A stretch of 59,885 bases of DNA from Thiocystis minor (GTDB taxonomy: Bacteria > Pseudomonadota > Gammaproteobacteria > Chromatiales > Chromatiaceae), in the NCBI RefSeq assembly GCF_016653465.1, contig NZ_NHSQ01000085.1, forward strand, positions 1 to 59,885, given 5' to 3'. Made by a program: the position numbers and the translations under genes. The notes under the pieces were generated by a model. That model saw only the letters and a list, made by a program, of their open reading frames with translations. It searched no databases and had not been told where the DNA came from. Below, in pieces: positions 40,744 to 51,022 of the stretch (positions are counted from its first letter, which is position 1; each line of letters opens with the position of its first letter).

Positions 40744-42459
40744 ATGTCAATGGATCAAGCCACGATCAAACCCTCGGGACTGGCATGGCGATTGGTTAAG
40801 GATCACTTGCTCACCGAGCAACAGATGAGGGCCGCCTATGAGGATTCGTCCCGGCAGGGACGTGCCTTCGTGCGTCATCTCATCGAACAGAAACTGCTCG
40901 ACAGTCGGCGCATCGCGGTGGCCGCCTCGCATGAGTTCGGTGTCCCGCTGCTGGATCTCAGCGCCTTTGATCTCAGCAATCTGCCCCTGAATCTGGTCGA
41001 CGAACGCTTGATCCGCAAGCATCGCGCCCTGCCGCTGCTGCGCCGGGGCAACCGTCTGTTCCTCGCGCTGTCCGATCCCACCAACGACCAGGCGCTGGAG
41101 GAGATTCGCTTCAATACCGGCCTCTCCACCGACGCCATCTTGGTGGAAGAAGACCGGCTGAACGCAGCGATCGAGACCGCGATCGACGCGCAAGACACCA
41201 CGACCATCAGCGAATTTGTCGATGGGGATCTGGAAAAGCTCGACATCGCGCCAGAGGATGACGAACAGCGCGACGAATCCGAAGCCAACATCGATGACGC
41301 GCCCATCGTGCGCTATATCAACAAGATCCTCGTGGACGCCATCACGGCCGGCGCCTCCGATATCCATTTCGAGCCCTTCGAGAAGTTTTTCCGGATCCGC
41401 TTCCGCCAGGATGGCATGCTGCGCGAGGTTGCCAGCCCTCCGCTCAATACCGCCGGACGGCTGACCGCTCGCCTCAAGGTCATGTCGCGCATGAACATCG
41501 CCGAGCGGCGCGTGCCCCAGGATGGCCGCATCCGGCTGAAGTTGAGCCGCTCGCGCGACATCGATTTCCGTGTCAATACGCTGCCGACCCTCTATGGCGA
41601 AAAGGTCGTGCTGCGGATCCTGGATTCGTCCTCGGCACAGGTCGGTATCGAGGCGCTCGGCTTCGAACCCGAACAACGTGAGTCATTTCTCAACGCGATC
41701 AAGAAACCCTATGGCATGATCCTGGTGACCGGCCCCACCGGGTCCGGCAAGACGGTCTCGCTCTATACGGCGCTCAATCTCTTGAATCAGCCCGAAATCA
41801 ACATCTCCACCGTCGAGGATCCGGTCGAAATCCAGGTGGCCGGTATCAATCAGGTCAACCTGAACCCCAAGACCGGGCTCACCTTCGCGTCCGTCCTGCG
41901 CGCCTTTCTGCGCCAGGATCCGGACATCCTCATGGTCGGCGAGATCCGCGACCTGGAAACCGCCGAGATTGCCGTGAAGGCCGCCCAGACCGGACATCTG
42001 GTGCTCTCCACCCTGCATACCAACGACGCGCCGCAAACCCTGACCCGCCTTGCCAACATGGGGGTCCCGCCCTTCAACATCGCCTCCTCGGTCCTGTTAA
42101 TCATGGCCCAGCGGCTCGCCCGGCGGCTCTGCGTCCATTGCCGGAAGAAACTCGATCTACCGCGCGAGGCGCTGCGCGAAGAGGGGTTCTCCAATGAAGA
42201 AATCGACGCCGGCCTGACCATTTACGGACCGGTCGGCTGCGAGCAATGCAATAAAGGTTACAAAGGGCGGGTCGGGATCTTTCAGGTCATGAAGGTAACG
42301 GACGCCATCACCCGCCTGATCCTGCAAGGCGGCGACGCCATGCAACTGGCCGATCAGGCACAGCGCGAGGGGGTCTCGGATCTGCGCCAGTCCGGTCTGC
42401 GCAAGGTCAAGGCCGGACTCATCGGCCTGGAAGAGCTCAATCGGGTCACCAAGGATTAA
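40744..42459 (+). CDS. pilB: Type IV pilus assembly ATPase PilB
   Basis: The cytoplasmic hexameric ATPase that powers type IV pilus extension. The 571 residues have a MshE-N-type N-terminus, then the GspE core with ASDIHFEPFEKFFRIRFR, Walker A GPTGSGKT, an Asp box, Walker B ILMVGEIRDLETAEIA and a C-terminal zinc site CVHC...CEQC. AGGAA precedes the ATG. pilC and pilD follow in the same order as in other gammaproteobacteria. No pilA gene is seen upstream; a NYN protein takes that place. Confidence 0.97.
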   Translation: MSMDQATIKPSGLAWRLVKDHLLTEQQMRAAYEDSSRQGRAFVRHLIEQKLLDSRRIAVAASHEFGVPLLDLSAFDLSNLPLNLVDERLIRKHRALPLLRRGNRLFLALSDPTNDQALEEIRFNTGLSTDAILVEEDRLNAAIETAIDAQDTTTISEFVDGDLEKLDIAPEDDEQRDESEANIDDAPIVRYINKILVDAITAGASDIHFEPFEKFFRIRFRQDGMLREVASPPLNTAGRLTARLKVMSRMNIAERRVPQDGRIRLKLSRSRDIDFRVNTLPTLYGEKVVLRILDSSSAQVGIEALGFEPEQRESFLNAIKKPYGMILVTGPTGSGKTVSLYTALNLLNQPEINISTVEDPVEIQVAGINQVNLNPKTGLTFASVLRAFLRQDPDILMVGEIRDLETAEIAVKAAQTGHLVLSTLHTNDAPQTLTRLANMGVPPFNIASSVLLIMAQRLARRLCVHCRKKLDLPREALREEGFSNEEIDAGLTIYGPVGCEQCNKGYKGRVGIFQVMKVTDAITRLILQGGDAMQLADQAQREGVSDLRQSGLRKVKAGLIGLEELNRVTKD

Positions 42460-42479
42460 TTTACTGCGGAGTTAGCACG

Positions 42480-43736
42480 ATGGCACTGGCAGTCGCAAGC
42501 AAGGTCAAGCCGAAACCCAAGGTCGAGGCCGAAAAAGCCCGCGTCTTTGCCTGGGAGGGCATGGATCGGCGCGGAGCAAAGGTCAAGGGCGAGACCCGCG
42601 CGGCCAATATCAACCTGGTGCGGGCCGATCTGCGCCGCCAGGGCGTAAACGCGACCAAGGTCAAGATGAAGCCTAAGCCGCTGTTCGGCGGCGGCAAGAA
42701 AAAGATCACCAGCGCGGATCTTTCGATCTTCACCCGCCAGTTGGCCACCATGATGGGCGCGGGTGTCCCACTGGTCCAGGCGTTCGATATCGTGGCACGC
42801 GGTCACGAAAATCCTTCGATGCAGGATTTGCTTTTATCCATCAAGGCGGACATCGAGAGCGGGACATCGATGGCGCTGTCCTTGGGCAAGCACCCGCTCT
42901 ACTTCGACGATCTGGTCTGCAACCTGGTCGCCGCCGGCGAACAGGCCGGTATCCTCGATAATCTACTCGACAAGATCGCGGTCTATAAGGAAAAGACCGA
43001 GTCCATCAAGGGCAAGATCAAAAAGGCCATGTTCTATCCGGTGGCGGTTATCGCGGTGGCCGTGATCGTAACCGTGGTCATCCTGCTGTTCGTCATCCCG
43101 CAGTTCAAAGAGCTTTTTACCAGTTTCGGCGCCGATCTGCCGGCCTTCACCCTCATGGTCATCGGACTCTCCGATCTCCTCAAGGAATGGTGGTGGGCCT
43201 TCTTCATGGGCATCGGCGGCGTCATCTATAGCTTCGGCTATGCCTACAAGCGCTCGCGGGGGATGCGCGAGGCGATCGATCGCATCGTCCTGAAGATCCC
43301 GATCATCGGCACCATCCTGAACAAGGCCGCCATCGCCCGCTTCGCGCGCACGCTCTCCACCATGTTCGCCGCTGGCGTGCCGCTGGTGGAGGCGCTCCAG
43401 TCGGTCTCGGGCGCAACCGGCAACATCGTCTATCAGGACGCCGTGCTGAAGATGCGCGAGGAGGTCGCCACCGGTCAATCGCTGCAATTGGCCATGCGCC
43501 AGCGCGACCTCTTCCCCCACATGGTGATCCAGATGACGGCCATCGGCGAGGAATCGGGCTCGCTCGACGCCATGCTGGGCAAGGTGGCCGATTTCTACGA
43601 GGAACAGGTGGATAACGCGGTGGACAGCCTGAGCAGCCTGCTCGAACCCATGATTATGGTTATCATCGGTGGTCTGGTCGGCAGTCTGGTGGTCGCCATG
43701 TATCTGCCGATCTTCAAACTCGCGTCGGTGGTTTGA
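42480..43736 (+). CDS. pilC: Type IV pilus inner-membrane platform protein PilC
   Basis: A 418-residue inner-membrane protein of the GspF/PilC family with two T2SSF domains (about 85-210 and 285-405), each with the family pattern FTRQLATMMGAGVPLVQAF and FARTLSTMFAAGVPLVEAL. Three membrane helices are visible (about 185-215, 235-255, 390-415). GGAG lies before the ATG, 20 bases after pilB. It links PilB to the growing pilus. Confidence 0.97.
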   Translation: MALAVASKVKPKPKVEAEKARVFAWEGMDRRGAKVKGETRAANINLVRADLRRQGVNATKVKMKPKPLFGGGKKKITSADLSIFTRQLATMMGAGVPLVQAFDIVARGHENPSMQDLLLSIKADIESGTSMALSLGKHPLYFDDLVCNLVAAGEQAGILDNLLDKIAVYKEKTESIKGKIKKAMFYPVAVIAVAVIVTVVILLFVIPQFKELFTSFGADLPAFTLMVIGLSDLLKEWWWAFFMGIGGVIYSFGYAYKRSRGMREAIDRIVLKIPIIGTILNKAAIARFARTLSTMFAAGVPLVEALQSVSGATGNIVYQDAVLKMREEVATGQSLQLAMRQRDLFPHMVIQMTAIGEESGSLDAMLGKVADFYEEQVDNAVDSLSSLLEPMIMVIIGGLVGSLVVAMYLPIFKLASVV

Positions 43737-43741
43737 TCGTC

Positions 43742-44644
43742 ATGCCGGAATTCGCCTGGATCGAAGTGCTCGAACAGAACCCGGCGCTGCTCGCCGTCGT
43801 GGCCATCCTGTTCGGCCTGATTGTCGGCAGTTTCCTGAACGTCGTGATCCTGCGTCTGCCCAGGATGATGGAAGCGGAATGGGCGCGCGACTGCGCCGAA
43901 CTCGCCGGAGATCGCGCCGCTGCCGACGCGACAGCGCCGGAACCGTCCGCTCCCCGGCTGTCACTGTCCTCACCGCCCTCCACCTGCCCGGCCTGCGGCC
44001 ATCGCATCCGCGCCCACGAGAATATCCCGATCCTGAGCTATCTGCTCCTGCGCGGGCGATGCTCGGCCTGCAGCGTCGGCATCAGTCCGCGCTATCCCAT
44101 CATCGAGGGATTCACCGCTCTGCTGACGCTGGCGGTCGTGATGCAGTTCGGTCTGACCTGGCAAACGCCGCCGGCCCTGCTGTTGACCTGGGCGCTGGTC
44201 GCCTTGGCGCTCATCGACTACGACACCCAGCTCCTGCCCGACAGCATCGTCCTACCTCTGGTCTGGCTGGGCCTGATCCTGAGCCTGTTCGGACTCTTCG
44301 CCGACAGTCAGGCGGCCATCGTGGGCGCGGTGGCCGGTTATTTGAGCCTCTGGACCGTCTTTCAACTCTTCCGGCTCGCCACCGGCAAGGAAGGCATGGG
44401 TTACGGCGACTTCAAGCTGCTGGCGCTCTTTGGCGCCTGGCTCGGCTGGCAGTTCCTGCCCCAGGTCATCCTGCTCTCCGCCCTGACCGGCGCACTCTTC
44501 GGTCTGATCCTGATCGCCGTCGGACGCCATCAGAGGGATAACCCCATGCCCTTTGGTCCCTTTCTGGCGGCGGCGGGTTGGATCAGCCTGATCTGGGGTG
44601 ACGCAATCAATCAGGCGTATCTGCAGATCAGCGGACTTGGATAG
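43742..44644 (+). CDS. pilD: Prepilin leader peptidase/N-methyltransferase PilD
   Basis: PilD cuts and N-methylates prepilins and pseudopilins. The 300 residues include the cytoplasmic CxxC pairs (CPACGHR and CSACS), the helix-borne catalytic aspartates in LIDYDTQLLPD and GYGDFKLLALFG, and about seven to eight membrane segments. The start is taken at ATG 43742, five bases after the pilC stop; a TTG nine bases earlier overlaps it. It also serves type II secretion in many bacteria. Confidence 0.96.
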   Translation: MPEFAWIEVLEQNPALLAVVAILFGLIVGSFLNVVILRLPRMMEAEWARDCAELAGDRAAADATAPEPSAPRLSLSSPPSTCPACGHRIRAHENIPILSYLLLRGRCSACSVGISPRYPIIEGFTALLTLAVVMQFGLTWQTPPALLLTWALVALALIDYDTQLLPDSIVLPLVWLGLILSLFGLFADSQAAIVGAVAGYLSLWTVFQLFRLATGKEGMGYGDFKLLALFGAWLGWQFLPQVILLSALTGALFGLILIAVGRHQRDNPMPFGPFLAAAGWISLIWGDAINQAYLQISGLG

Positions 44645-44730
44645 CGAACCGTGTCCGTTCACACGATGATTGGTTCATACGCCCCCGCGCCGATACACGA
44701 ACGACACGGAGCACGCCGGAGGCGGTTTCG

Positions 44731-45330
44731 ATGTTCACCGTCGCACTGACCGGCGGCATTGGCAGCGGAAAATCCACCGTGGCCGATCAACTCGGCGCGC
44801 TCGGCGCGGGCGTCATCGACACCGATCTCCTGGCGCGCGAGCTGACCGCCGCCGGCCATCCGGTGCTGGAACGCATCGCGGCCGTTTTCGGGGAATCGAT
44901 CCTGCAATCCGACGGTTCGCTCGACCGCGCCGCCTTGCGCGAACGGGTCTTTCGCTCGCCCGCCGAGCGCGCCCGACTGGAGTCCATCCTGCATCCGGCC
45001 ATCAAGTACCTGATGCTGGAGCGGCTCGCGACACTCGACACACCTTACGCGGTGCTCGTCATCCCGCTGCTGTTCGAGACCGGCCAGGAGACCCTCGCCG
45101 ACCGCGTCCTGGTCGTCGACATCCCCGAACACGTTCAGATCGAGCGAGTCAAACGCCGCAGCGGTCTGACCGAGGACGAGATCCTTCGGATCGTCGCCAG
45201 CCAGTGTCCCCGTCAGGAACGCAACGCCCGCGCCGACGACATCCTCGACAACCGCGGCGATCCAGCAGCGCTGTCCTCCCAAGTCAGGCATCTCCATCGC
45301 CGCTATCTCCAACTCGCCAAATCAAAATAA
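44731..45330 (+). CDS. coaE: Dephospho-CoA kinase
   Basis: CoaE phosphorylates dephospho-CoA in the last step of CoA synthesis. The 199 residues start with the P-loop MFTVALTGGIGSGKSTVAD and contain DTDLLARELT, HPAIKYLM and VVDIPEHVQIERVKRR. GGAGG precedes ATG 44731. The pilBCD-coaE order is classical. coaD is in another cluster of this window. Confidence 0.97.
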   Translation: MFTVALTGGIGSGKSTVADQLGALGAGVIDTDLLARELTAAGHPVLERIAAVFGESILQSDGSLDRAALRERVFRSPAERARLESILHPAIKYLMLERLATLDTPYAVLVIPLLFETGQETLADRVLVVDIPEHVQIERVKRRSGLTEDEILRIVASQCPRQERNARADDILDNRGDPAALSSQVRHLHRRYLQLAKSK

Positions 45331-45423
45331 TTGCTTTATTGGCGCTTCCGTTTTATGGTCCCAAACACGCGACAGAATCAACGTCGCGTGGCATCCACAG
45401 GGATTATTAGAGAGGAAAAACCA

Positions 45424-45693
45424 ATGAAAAAAACCATTTTGCTCGACTCCGCACGGATTACGCTGTTCTCTTCCTTACTCATCGCCCCCCTGGCCTGGCA
45501 ACCGGCCAACGCGGCATCCGCCTGCAAGGGCATGGAGCAGGCCGCCTGCGAAACGAACGCGGAATGCCGCTGGCAGGCCGGCTACACGCGCAAGGACAAC
45601 GTCCAGGTCGCAAGCCACTGCCGAGCATTACCGAAGAAAAAAGAGGCCGTCACCGAACCGGCGAAGACCCTCGATAAACCGAGCACACCTTAG
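45424..45693 (+). CDS. Small secreted cysteine-containing protein
   Basis: An 89-residue protein with a strong AGAGGAA ribosome site. Residues 1-31 form a signal peptide (LLIAPLAWQPANA|ASA). The mature part has four cysteines within 40 residues: CKGMEQAAC, ECRW and SHCR, enough for two disulfides. A Lys/Pro-rich tail follows. I do not recognise a family by name. It is alone between coaE and pckG and is followed by a palindromic hairpin. Confidence 0.72.
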   Translation: MKKTILLDSARITLFSSLLIAPLAWQPANAASACKGMEQAACETNAECRWQAGYTRKDNVQVASHCRALPKKKEAVTEPAKTLDKPSTP

Positions 45694-45706
45694 CGGCCTG
45701 CTGTCT

Positions 45707-45728
45707 GGCCGATCCCGCGGGATCGGCC
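45707..45728. terminator. Palindromic hairpin between convergent genes
   Basis: A perfect 22-base palindrome made of GGCCGATCCCG and CGGGATCGGCC. It lies 14 bases after the small secreted protein gene and before the 3' end of pckG. No clear T-run is seen, but the position fits a shared terminator. Confidence 0.6.
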
Positions 45729-45817
45729 GCCGTTTGCCCCTCGTCCCCCACGCATCGCTAGGTCGCTTTGCACATCAGGCGACACGGAATGTCCGGATAC
45801 CACTTACGCCATTCGTG

Positions 45818-47698
45818 TCATTTCGGCGTTTCTGTCTCAGGCGGACCGGAAGTCGCCGACAGGTCCCAGATGGATGGCGAGTGGAAGAGCCGCGAGAGCT
45901 GGAGTTCGCGCTCGATCTCGATCTCGCGGGGCAGATGATCGCCGAACCGCGTGAAGAGTTCCTCCTGATCGTTGGTCTCCTGACGCGCGACCTCGCGATC
46001 GATGTTCATGATCGCGTAAAAATCGTCACGACTGAAATCCAGACCCTCCCAATTGAAGGCGTCATAGTTCGGAATCCAGCCCAGCGGACTCTCCACCCCC
46101 GCGCCCTGATGATTGCAACGCTTCACGATCCACTCCAAGACCCGCATGTTCTCGCCGAATCCCGGCCACATGAAACGCGAGTGGCTGTCCTTGCGGAACC
46201 AGTTGACGCGGAAGATGCGTGGCGGCGTGGCGACATGACGGCGCCCCATCCGCAGCCAATGGCGCCAGTAGTCGGCCATGTTGTAGCCACAGAAGGGCAA
46301 CATCGCCATGGGGTCGCGTCGCATGGCGGCCTGGCCGATGGCGGCGGCGGTCGCTTCCGAGCCCATGGTCGCGGCCATGTAGACGCCGTGCTCCCAGTTG
46401 TAGCTCTGGAACACCAGCGGGAAGTGCTTGCTGACCCGACCGCCGAAGAGGAAGGCGCTGATCGGCACGCCCTTGGGATTCTCCCACTCCGGATCGATCG
46501 AGGGACAGGCCGAGGCCAGCGCGGTGAAGCGGGCGTTCGGATGGGCGGCCGGGCGGCCGCAGCCGGGGGTCCAGTCATTGCCCTGCCAATCGATCAGGTG
46601 CTCGGGCGGCTCCTCGGTCAGACCCTCCCACCAGACATCGCCGTCGTCGGTCAGGGCGCAGTTGGTGAAGATGGCGTCATGGCTGGTGGCGGCGAGCGCG
46701 TTGGGGTTGGAGCTTGCATTGGTGCCGGGCGCGACGCCGAAGAGGCCATATTCCGGATTGATCGCGTAGAAGCGACCGTCAGCGTTCGGCTTGATCCAAG
46801 CGATGTCGTCGCCGATGGTGGTCACCTTCCAGCCCTCGTAGCCGGCGGGCGGGATCAGCATCGCAAAGTTGGTCTTGCCGCAGGCGCTCGGGAAGGCCGC
46901 CGCCACATAGAGCTTCTCGTGCTCGGGTGACTCGACACCCATGATCAGCATGTGCTCGGCCAGCCAGCCCTCGTCGCGCGCCATGACCGAGGCGATGCGC
47001 AGCGCCAGACACTTCTTGCCGAGCAGCGCGTTGCCGCCATACCCGCTGCCGTAGGACCAAATCTCGCGGGTCTCCGGAAAATGGGTGATGTACTTGTCCT
47101 CGATGCGCGCGGCGCAAGGCCAGGGCACGTCCTCCTCGCCGGGGTGCAGCGGAGCGCCCACCGAATGGATACAGGGCACGAATTCGCCGTCCGGACCGAG
47201 CACGTCGAGCACGGGCTGACCCATGCGCGTCATGATGCGCTGGTTCACGACCACGTAGGGCGAGTCAGTGATTTCGACACCGATATGGGCAATCGGCGAG
47301 CCCAGCGGCCCCATGCTGAAGGGGATCACGTAGAGGGTGCGGCCCTGCATGCAGTCCTTGAAGATCTCCTTGAGCAGCGGCTTGGCCTTGCGCGGATCCA
47401 TCCAGTTATTGGTTGGGCCGGCGTCCTCCTCGCGCGTCGAACAGATGAAGGTGCGATCCTCGACCCGCGCGACATCGCTGGGGTGCGAGCAAGCCAGATA
47501 GGAGTTGGGACGCTTGTCGGGATTCAGTCGGACGAAGGAGCCGGTCGTGACCATCTCCTCGCAGAGCCGGTTGTACTCTTCCTGGCTGCCATCGCACCAG
47601 TAGATGCGGTCGGGGCGACAGAGCGCGGCGATCTCATCGACCCAGTCGAGCAATTTTCGATTACTGGTGCGCGTGGCGCCGTCGTGGGAACTGGTCAT
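45818..47698 (-). CDS. pckG: Phosphoenolpyruvate carboxykinase (GTP)
   Basis: It converts oxaloacetate and GTP to phosphoenolpyruvate and CO2, the first gluconeogenic step, or runs in reverse. The 626 residues have the GTP-class signature [13 protein letters not shown] (P-loop), IGDDIAWI, and a late FLWPGFGEN-like [16 protein letters not shown]. The class is GTP-dependent, not the ATP enzyme usual in many gammaproteobacteria. AGGAA lies about ten bases before ATG 47698. A good sigma-54-like element is about 170 bases upstream. Together with acs this would link acetate use to sugar synthesis. Confidence 0.97.
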   Translation of the reverse strand: MTSSHDGATRTSNRKLLDWVDEIAALCRPDRIYWCDGSQEEYNRLCEEMVTTGSFVRLNPDKRPNSYLACSHPSDVARVEDRTFICSTREEDAGPTNNWMDPRKAKPLLKEIFKDCMQGRTLYVIPFSMGPLGSPIAHIGVEITDSPYVVVNQRIMTRMGQPVLDVLGPDGEFVPCIHSVGAPLHPGEEDVPWPCAARIEDKYITHFPETREIWSYGSGYGGNALLGKKCLALRIASVMARDEGWLAEHMLIMGVESPEHEKLYVAAAFPSACGKTNFAMLIPPAGYEGWKVTTIGDDIAWIKPNADGRFYAINPEYGLFGVAPGTNASSNPNALAATSHDAIFTNCALTDDGDVWWEGLTEEPPEHLIDWQGNDWTPGCGRPAAHPNARFTALASACPSIDPEWENPKGVPISAFLFGGRVSKHFPLVFQSYNWEHGVYMAATMGSEATAAAIGQAAMRRDPMAMLPFCGYNMADYWRHWLRMGRRHVATPPRIFRVNWFRKDSHSRFMWPGFGENMRVLEWIVKRCNHQGAGVESPLGWIPNYDAFNWEGLDFSRDDFYAIMNIDREVARQETNDQEELFTRFGDHLPREIEIERELQLSRLFHSPSIWDLSATSGPPETETPK

Positions 47699-47784
47699 AA
47701 GTCATGGATTCCTGAAAAGCGGTTGGAAGGATCGGGCGATCGGTCGAATCGGGGCGTTCGTGGAATGGCGAGGTTGTAATAATG

Positions 47785-47861
47785 GGGTCTGACTCCACGA
47801 GGCTGTCGAGTCGACGCGGGCCATGCGGGTTCGCTTAAATCTGACACCAGGAGTTAGACCC
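47785..47861. repeat. Inverted repeat GGGTCTGACTCC / GGAGTTAGACCC
   Basis: The two 12-base arms (47785-47796 and 47850-47861) are complementary with one mismatch. The phrase GGGGTCTGACTCC is familiar at the ends of small mobile or palindromic elements in many proteobacteria. It lies within the pckG leader, so it may have been inserted between promoter and gene. Confidence 0.4.
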
Positions 47862-47869
47862 TGGATTCA

Positions 47870-47885
47870 AGCAAAACTGGCGCCA
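47870..47885 (-). promoter_or_regulatory. Sigma-54 type -24/-12 promoter candidate for pckG
   Basis: On the minus strand TGGCGCCAGTTTTGCT matches TGGCAC-N5-TTGC-W with a single change (G for A at the fifth base) and exact spacing. Transcription would start near 47858, giving a leader of about 160 bases before pckG. No activator site was identified. Confidence 0.5.
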
Positions 47886-48136
47886 AAGAGCAAAAGGCCC
47901 GTTGATGACGGTATTCGTTAAGGACTGGCGCGGTTCTTGAGTCGTGATCGCGCATCGTGATGAGGCATCAGGATACCCGACACGCACCAAAAATGCCCGC
48001 GCCAACCATTGGGGTTTGAGTAAAATCATGCGATGTCAGCGCGTCGGAAGGAAGGGCACGAAGCTCGATGATGGGTAGAGTCGCTGCATTTCTGTCAAAA
48101 TAACAACACGAAAGGCCCAACAACCCACAGATCGAA

Positions 48137-49213
48137 ATGAACCGACCCGACGAGATCGTCATCGCCCGTCCCGACGACTGGCATCTGCATCTCCGCGACG
48201 GCGCGGCGATGGCGGATGTCGTTCGTCACACTGCCCGCCAGTTCGCGCGGGCCATCGTCATGCCGAACCTCAAACCGCCGGTGGTCGGCACGGCTCAAGC
48301 GCTCGACTATCGCGCGCGGATTCTGGCCGCGCTGCCCGCGGGTAGCGAATTCCAGCCGCTGATGACGCTCTATCTCACCGACCAAACGGCGCCCGAGGAG
48401 ATCGCTACCGCCAAGGCGAGCGGCGCGGTGGCGGCCTGCAAGCTGTATCCGGCGGGGGCGACCACCAACTCGGAGAGTGGCGTGACCGACCTGGCGCGTC
48501 TCTCTCCGGTCATGGAGGCGATGCAGCGCGCAGGTTTGCCACTGCTGGTGCATGGCGAGGTGACGGATCCCGAGGTAGATATCTTCGACCGCGAACAACG
48601 CTTCATCGCGGAACGTCTCGACTGGATCGTGACGAATTTCCCCGCGCTCAAGGTGGTGTTCGAGCATGTCACGACGGCGGACGCGGTGGATTTCGTCCGC
48701 GCGGGGCCGGACACGCTGGCGGCGACCATCACGCCACACCATCTGCTTTACAACCGCAACGCCATCCTGGCGGGCGGCATCCGCCCGCATTTTTATTGCC
48801 TGCCGGTGCTCAAGCGCGAGCGCCATCGTCTCGCCTTGCTGGAGGCGGCCGTTAGCGGACATCCGCGCTTTTTCCTGGGGACCGACAGCGCTCCTCACGC
48901 CCTTGGGGATAAGGAAAACGCCTGCGGCTGCGCGGGCGTTTACAGCGCTCATGCCGCGCTCGAATTCTACGCCGAGGCATTCGAGCAGGCCGGCGCGCTA
49001 GATCGGCTGGAAGGGTTCGCCAGCCATTATGGAGCGGATTTTTATGGACTCGCCCGCAATCCGGGGACCATTCGGCTGTGCCGCGAATCTTGGCGGGTAC
49101 CGGAGCAGTATCCCTTCGGCGCAAGCCGCGTCGTCCCGCTGGCCGCCGGGGAAAGTCTGAACTGGCGGTTGGTCGATGAAGCCGCGTTCACCGCCAAAAC
49201 CGACGCGGTTTAA
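48137..49213 (+). CDS. pyrC: Dihydroorotase
   Basis: PyrC closes carbamoyl-aspartate to dihydroorotate. The 358 residues show the E. coli-type (class II) pattern: zinc ligands in [16 protein letters not shown] with the carboxylated Lys, [19 protein letters not shown] and [13 protein letters not shown] with the catalytic Asp. It acts one step before PyrD. Its last four bases overlap the stop of the convergent L,D-transpeptidase gene. Confidence 0.97.
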   Translation: MNRPDEIVIARPDDWHLHLRDGAAMADVVRHTARQFARAIVMPNLKPPVVGTAQALDYRARILAALPAGSEFQPLMTLYLTDQTAPEEIATAKASGAVAACKLYPAGATTNSESGVTDLARLSPVMEAMQRAGLPLLVHGEVTDPEVDIFDREQRFIAERLDWIVTNFPALKVVFEHVTTADAVDFVRAGPDTLAATITPHHLLYNRNAILAGGIRPHFYCLPVLKRERHRLALLEAAVSGHPRFFLGTDSAPHALGDKENACGCAGVYSAHAALEFYAEAFEQAGALDRLEGFASHYGADFYGLARNPGTIRLCRESWRVPEQYPFGASRVVPLAAGESLNWRLVDEAAFTAKTDAV

Positions 49214-50925
49214 GGCGCCGGGCTTTCGGTCTGGGTCAACCGCACGGCATTCGATGCTGGCGGGGCATCGAGATCCGGATCGGTCGGCGCTGGCGGCAAG
49301 GCTGGCGCGGACTCGGAATCCGGCACGGCTGGGGGTTCCGGGAAGGCGATCCGAGTACGGAGCACCGGACCAGCAAACATGTCCAGCAGGCTTTGATCAC
49401 GTTCATAAATATCCGGACGAAAACGAACCGCGCCATGCTCGTCGGCGCGGGCGGTCAGATAATAGAGCAGCACCGGCAAGGTTTTCTCAAGGTTGACGTA
49501 CCGAGTACGACTGCTGCCGAGCACCTGGTCGATCCTGCCACGATCCCAGTTCGACTCCTGAAGCAGGATCTCCGCGAGCCTGACCGGATCCTGAACCCTC
49601 ACGCAACCATGACTGAGCGCCCGATGATCGCGCGCAAACAGCCCCTTGTTGGGCGTGTCGTGCAGATAGACCGAATGTCGGTTCGGAAACATGAATTTGA
49701 CACGACCCAGGGCATTGCGCGGTCCCGGTTGCTGGACGACCTGGTAACGTTTGTAGTTGCTCGCGTCGCCGCCACTGGACTTGCGGCCCGTTCGACGGTC
49801 GACCAGCGTGTAGCTTGAGGAGACCCGCCCCATCGTCTTCTGGATCGAGATCGGCACCGTCCAGGTCGGATTGAAGACCAGGTGGTCCATGGTGTCCCGG
49901 AACATCGGCGTCTGGGCGTCCTTTTCGCCGACGATCACGCGCGTACTCCAGACGATCCCGCCGTCGCGCACCACATGCGCCTTGTAGTTGGCGACATCGA
50001 CGAACACGTAATCGGTGTCCAGATCATTGTAGAGCCAGCGCATACGCTCCAGATTGATGCGAATGCGCTCGACCTTCCCCGCATCGAACGGCTGGTTCAG
50101 GGCGGCGATCGTCGCCGGCCCCACCGCGCCATCCGCGGACAAGCCGAACCGCCGCTGAAAGGCGACCACCGCAGCGTGGAGCGACTCATCGAATCGCGTT
50201 GCATCCGACGGCACCGGGATCTCGTGATCGTCGATCAAACGGAGTCGCTCCCGCACCAAGGCCACCCGAGGATCACGGTTGCCCTGCATCAAAATGGCCC
50301 CCGCCGGCAGGGGCGCGAGCCCCTCCAGATTCGCCTTGCCCAAATACCTCGCAAGTCCGCGCTTGAGATCCTCGTACCAGAAGGGATACTGAAACCGGGA
50401 TGACAGAAAGGCGTCAGGATCGTCAGCTTCCAGCGCACCCATCATGTCGGCGAGCAGTTGCTCGGCGGGAACCGGCTTGCGATCGTTGCGTTTCGGATCG
50501 ACCGCAACGGGATCGAGCTTGCCAAAACGGGTGTGATGAACATAACGCAGCAGCGCGTCGCTGAGTTTGATGTCCGCGCCGATACGCTCCGCCTCGGAGA
50601 GCGCATCGAAGGCATGTGGAAGACTCAGCTCGCGCAGGGTTTCCACATGGAAATCCTGGGGCGCGAAGCCTTCCAGGCGACTTTCCTCGACTAGGAGCAG
50701 AAGGGCGTCGATCCGTGCTGGCTCGGTCCAGACGGGCTGATGGTCGCGCCGCGCGTAAAACTCGGCGAGCAGACGACCTGACAGCAGGTGAACGCCGTCC
50801 ACGGCGGCGGTCTCGGACTCGCGCAACGACTCCAGGGTGCGGCCTAACAGCGAGGACGGATGCGCCAACGCGGGTAGGAAGGCGAGCAGGAGTGAGAAAA
50901 TACTCGGATAAACATGGAACTTCAT
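49210..50925 (-). CDS. L,D-transpeptidase, YcbB/LdtD-like
   Basis: A 571-residue periplasmic enzyme that should cross-link peptidoglycan stems (3-3 links). It has a signal peptide ([20 protein letters not shown]), an N-terminal scaffold domain, a peptidoglycan-binding domain (about 230-285, [20 protein letters not shown]) and the YkuD catalytic domain (about 320-490) with [11 protein letters not shown] and [12 protein letters not shown], containing the catalytic Cys. A Pro/Ala-rich tail follows. GAGG precedes ATG 50925. Confidence 0.94.
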   Translation of the reverse strand: MKFHVYPSIFSLLLAFLPALAHPSSLLGRTLESLRESETAAVDGVHLLSGRLLAEFYARRDHQPVWTEPARIDALLLLVEESRLEGFAPQDFHVETLRELSLPHAFDALSEAERIGADIKLSDALLRYVHHTRFGKLDPVAVDPKRNDRKPVPAEQLLADMMGALEADDPDAFLSSRFQYPFWYEDLKRGLARYLGKANLEGLAPLPAGAILMQGNRDPRVALVRERLRLIDDHEIPVPSDATRFDESLHAAVVAFQRRFGLSADGAVGPATIAALNQPFDAGKVERIRINLERMRWLYNDLDTDYVFVDVANYKAHVVRDGGIVWSTRVIVGEKDAQTPMFRDTMDHLVFNPTWTVPISIQKTMGRVSSSYTLVDRRTGRKSSGGDASNYKRYQVVQQPGPRNALGRVKFMFPNRHSVYLHDTPNKGLFARDHRALSHGCVRVQDPVRLAEILLQESNWDRGRIDQVLGSSRTRYVNLEKTLPVLLYYLTARADEHGAVRFRPDIYERDQSLLDMFAGPVLRTRIAFPEPPAVPDSESAPALPPAPTDPDLDAPPASNAVRLTQTESPAP

Positions 50926-51022
50926 CGCCCGTCCTCAAGGACCATTGCAGAGATGGCCACTATACCGTTTCTGGGAAACCTGTAGGTGTCTTCAAAATAC
51001 GACAGAGGCCGCAAGCGCTCGG

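Larger units (their letters stand above)
47699..48136. other. Divergent intergenic region pckG-pyrC
   Basis: This 438-base stretch without a gene holds an inverted repeat (47785-47861), a sigma-54-like element for pckG (47870-47885), and otherwise nothing I recognise. The pyrC start at 48137 has no strong ribosome site. Confidence 0.5.

Noticed and set aside
47785-47861. Intrinsic terminator in the pckG leader
   Set aside because: The arms are 53 bases apart and no T-run follows, so a repeat element fits better.
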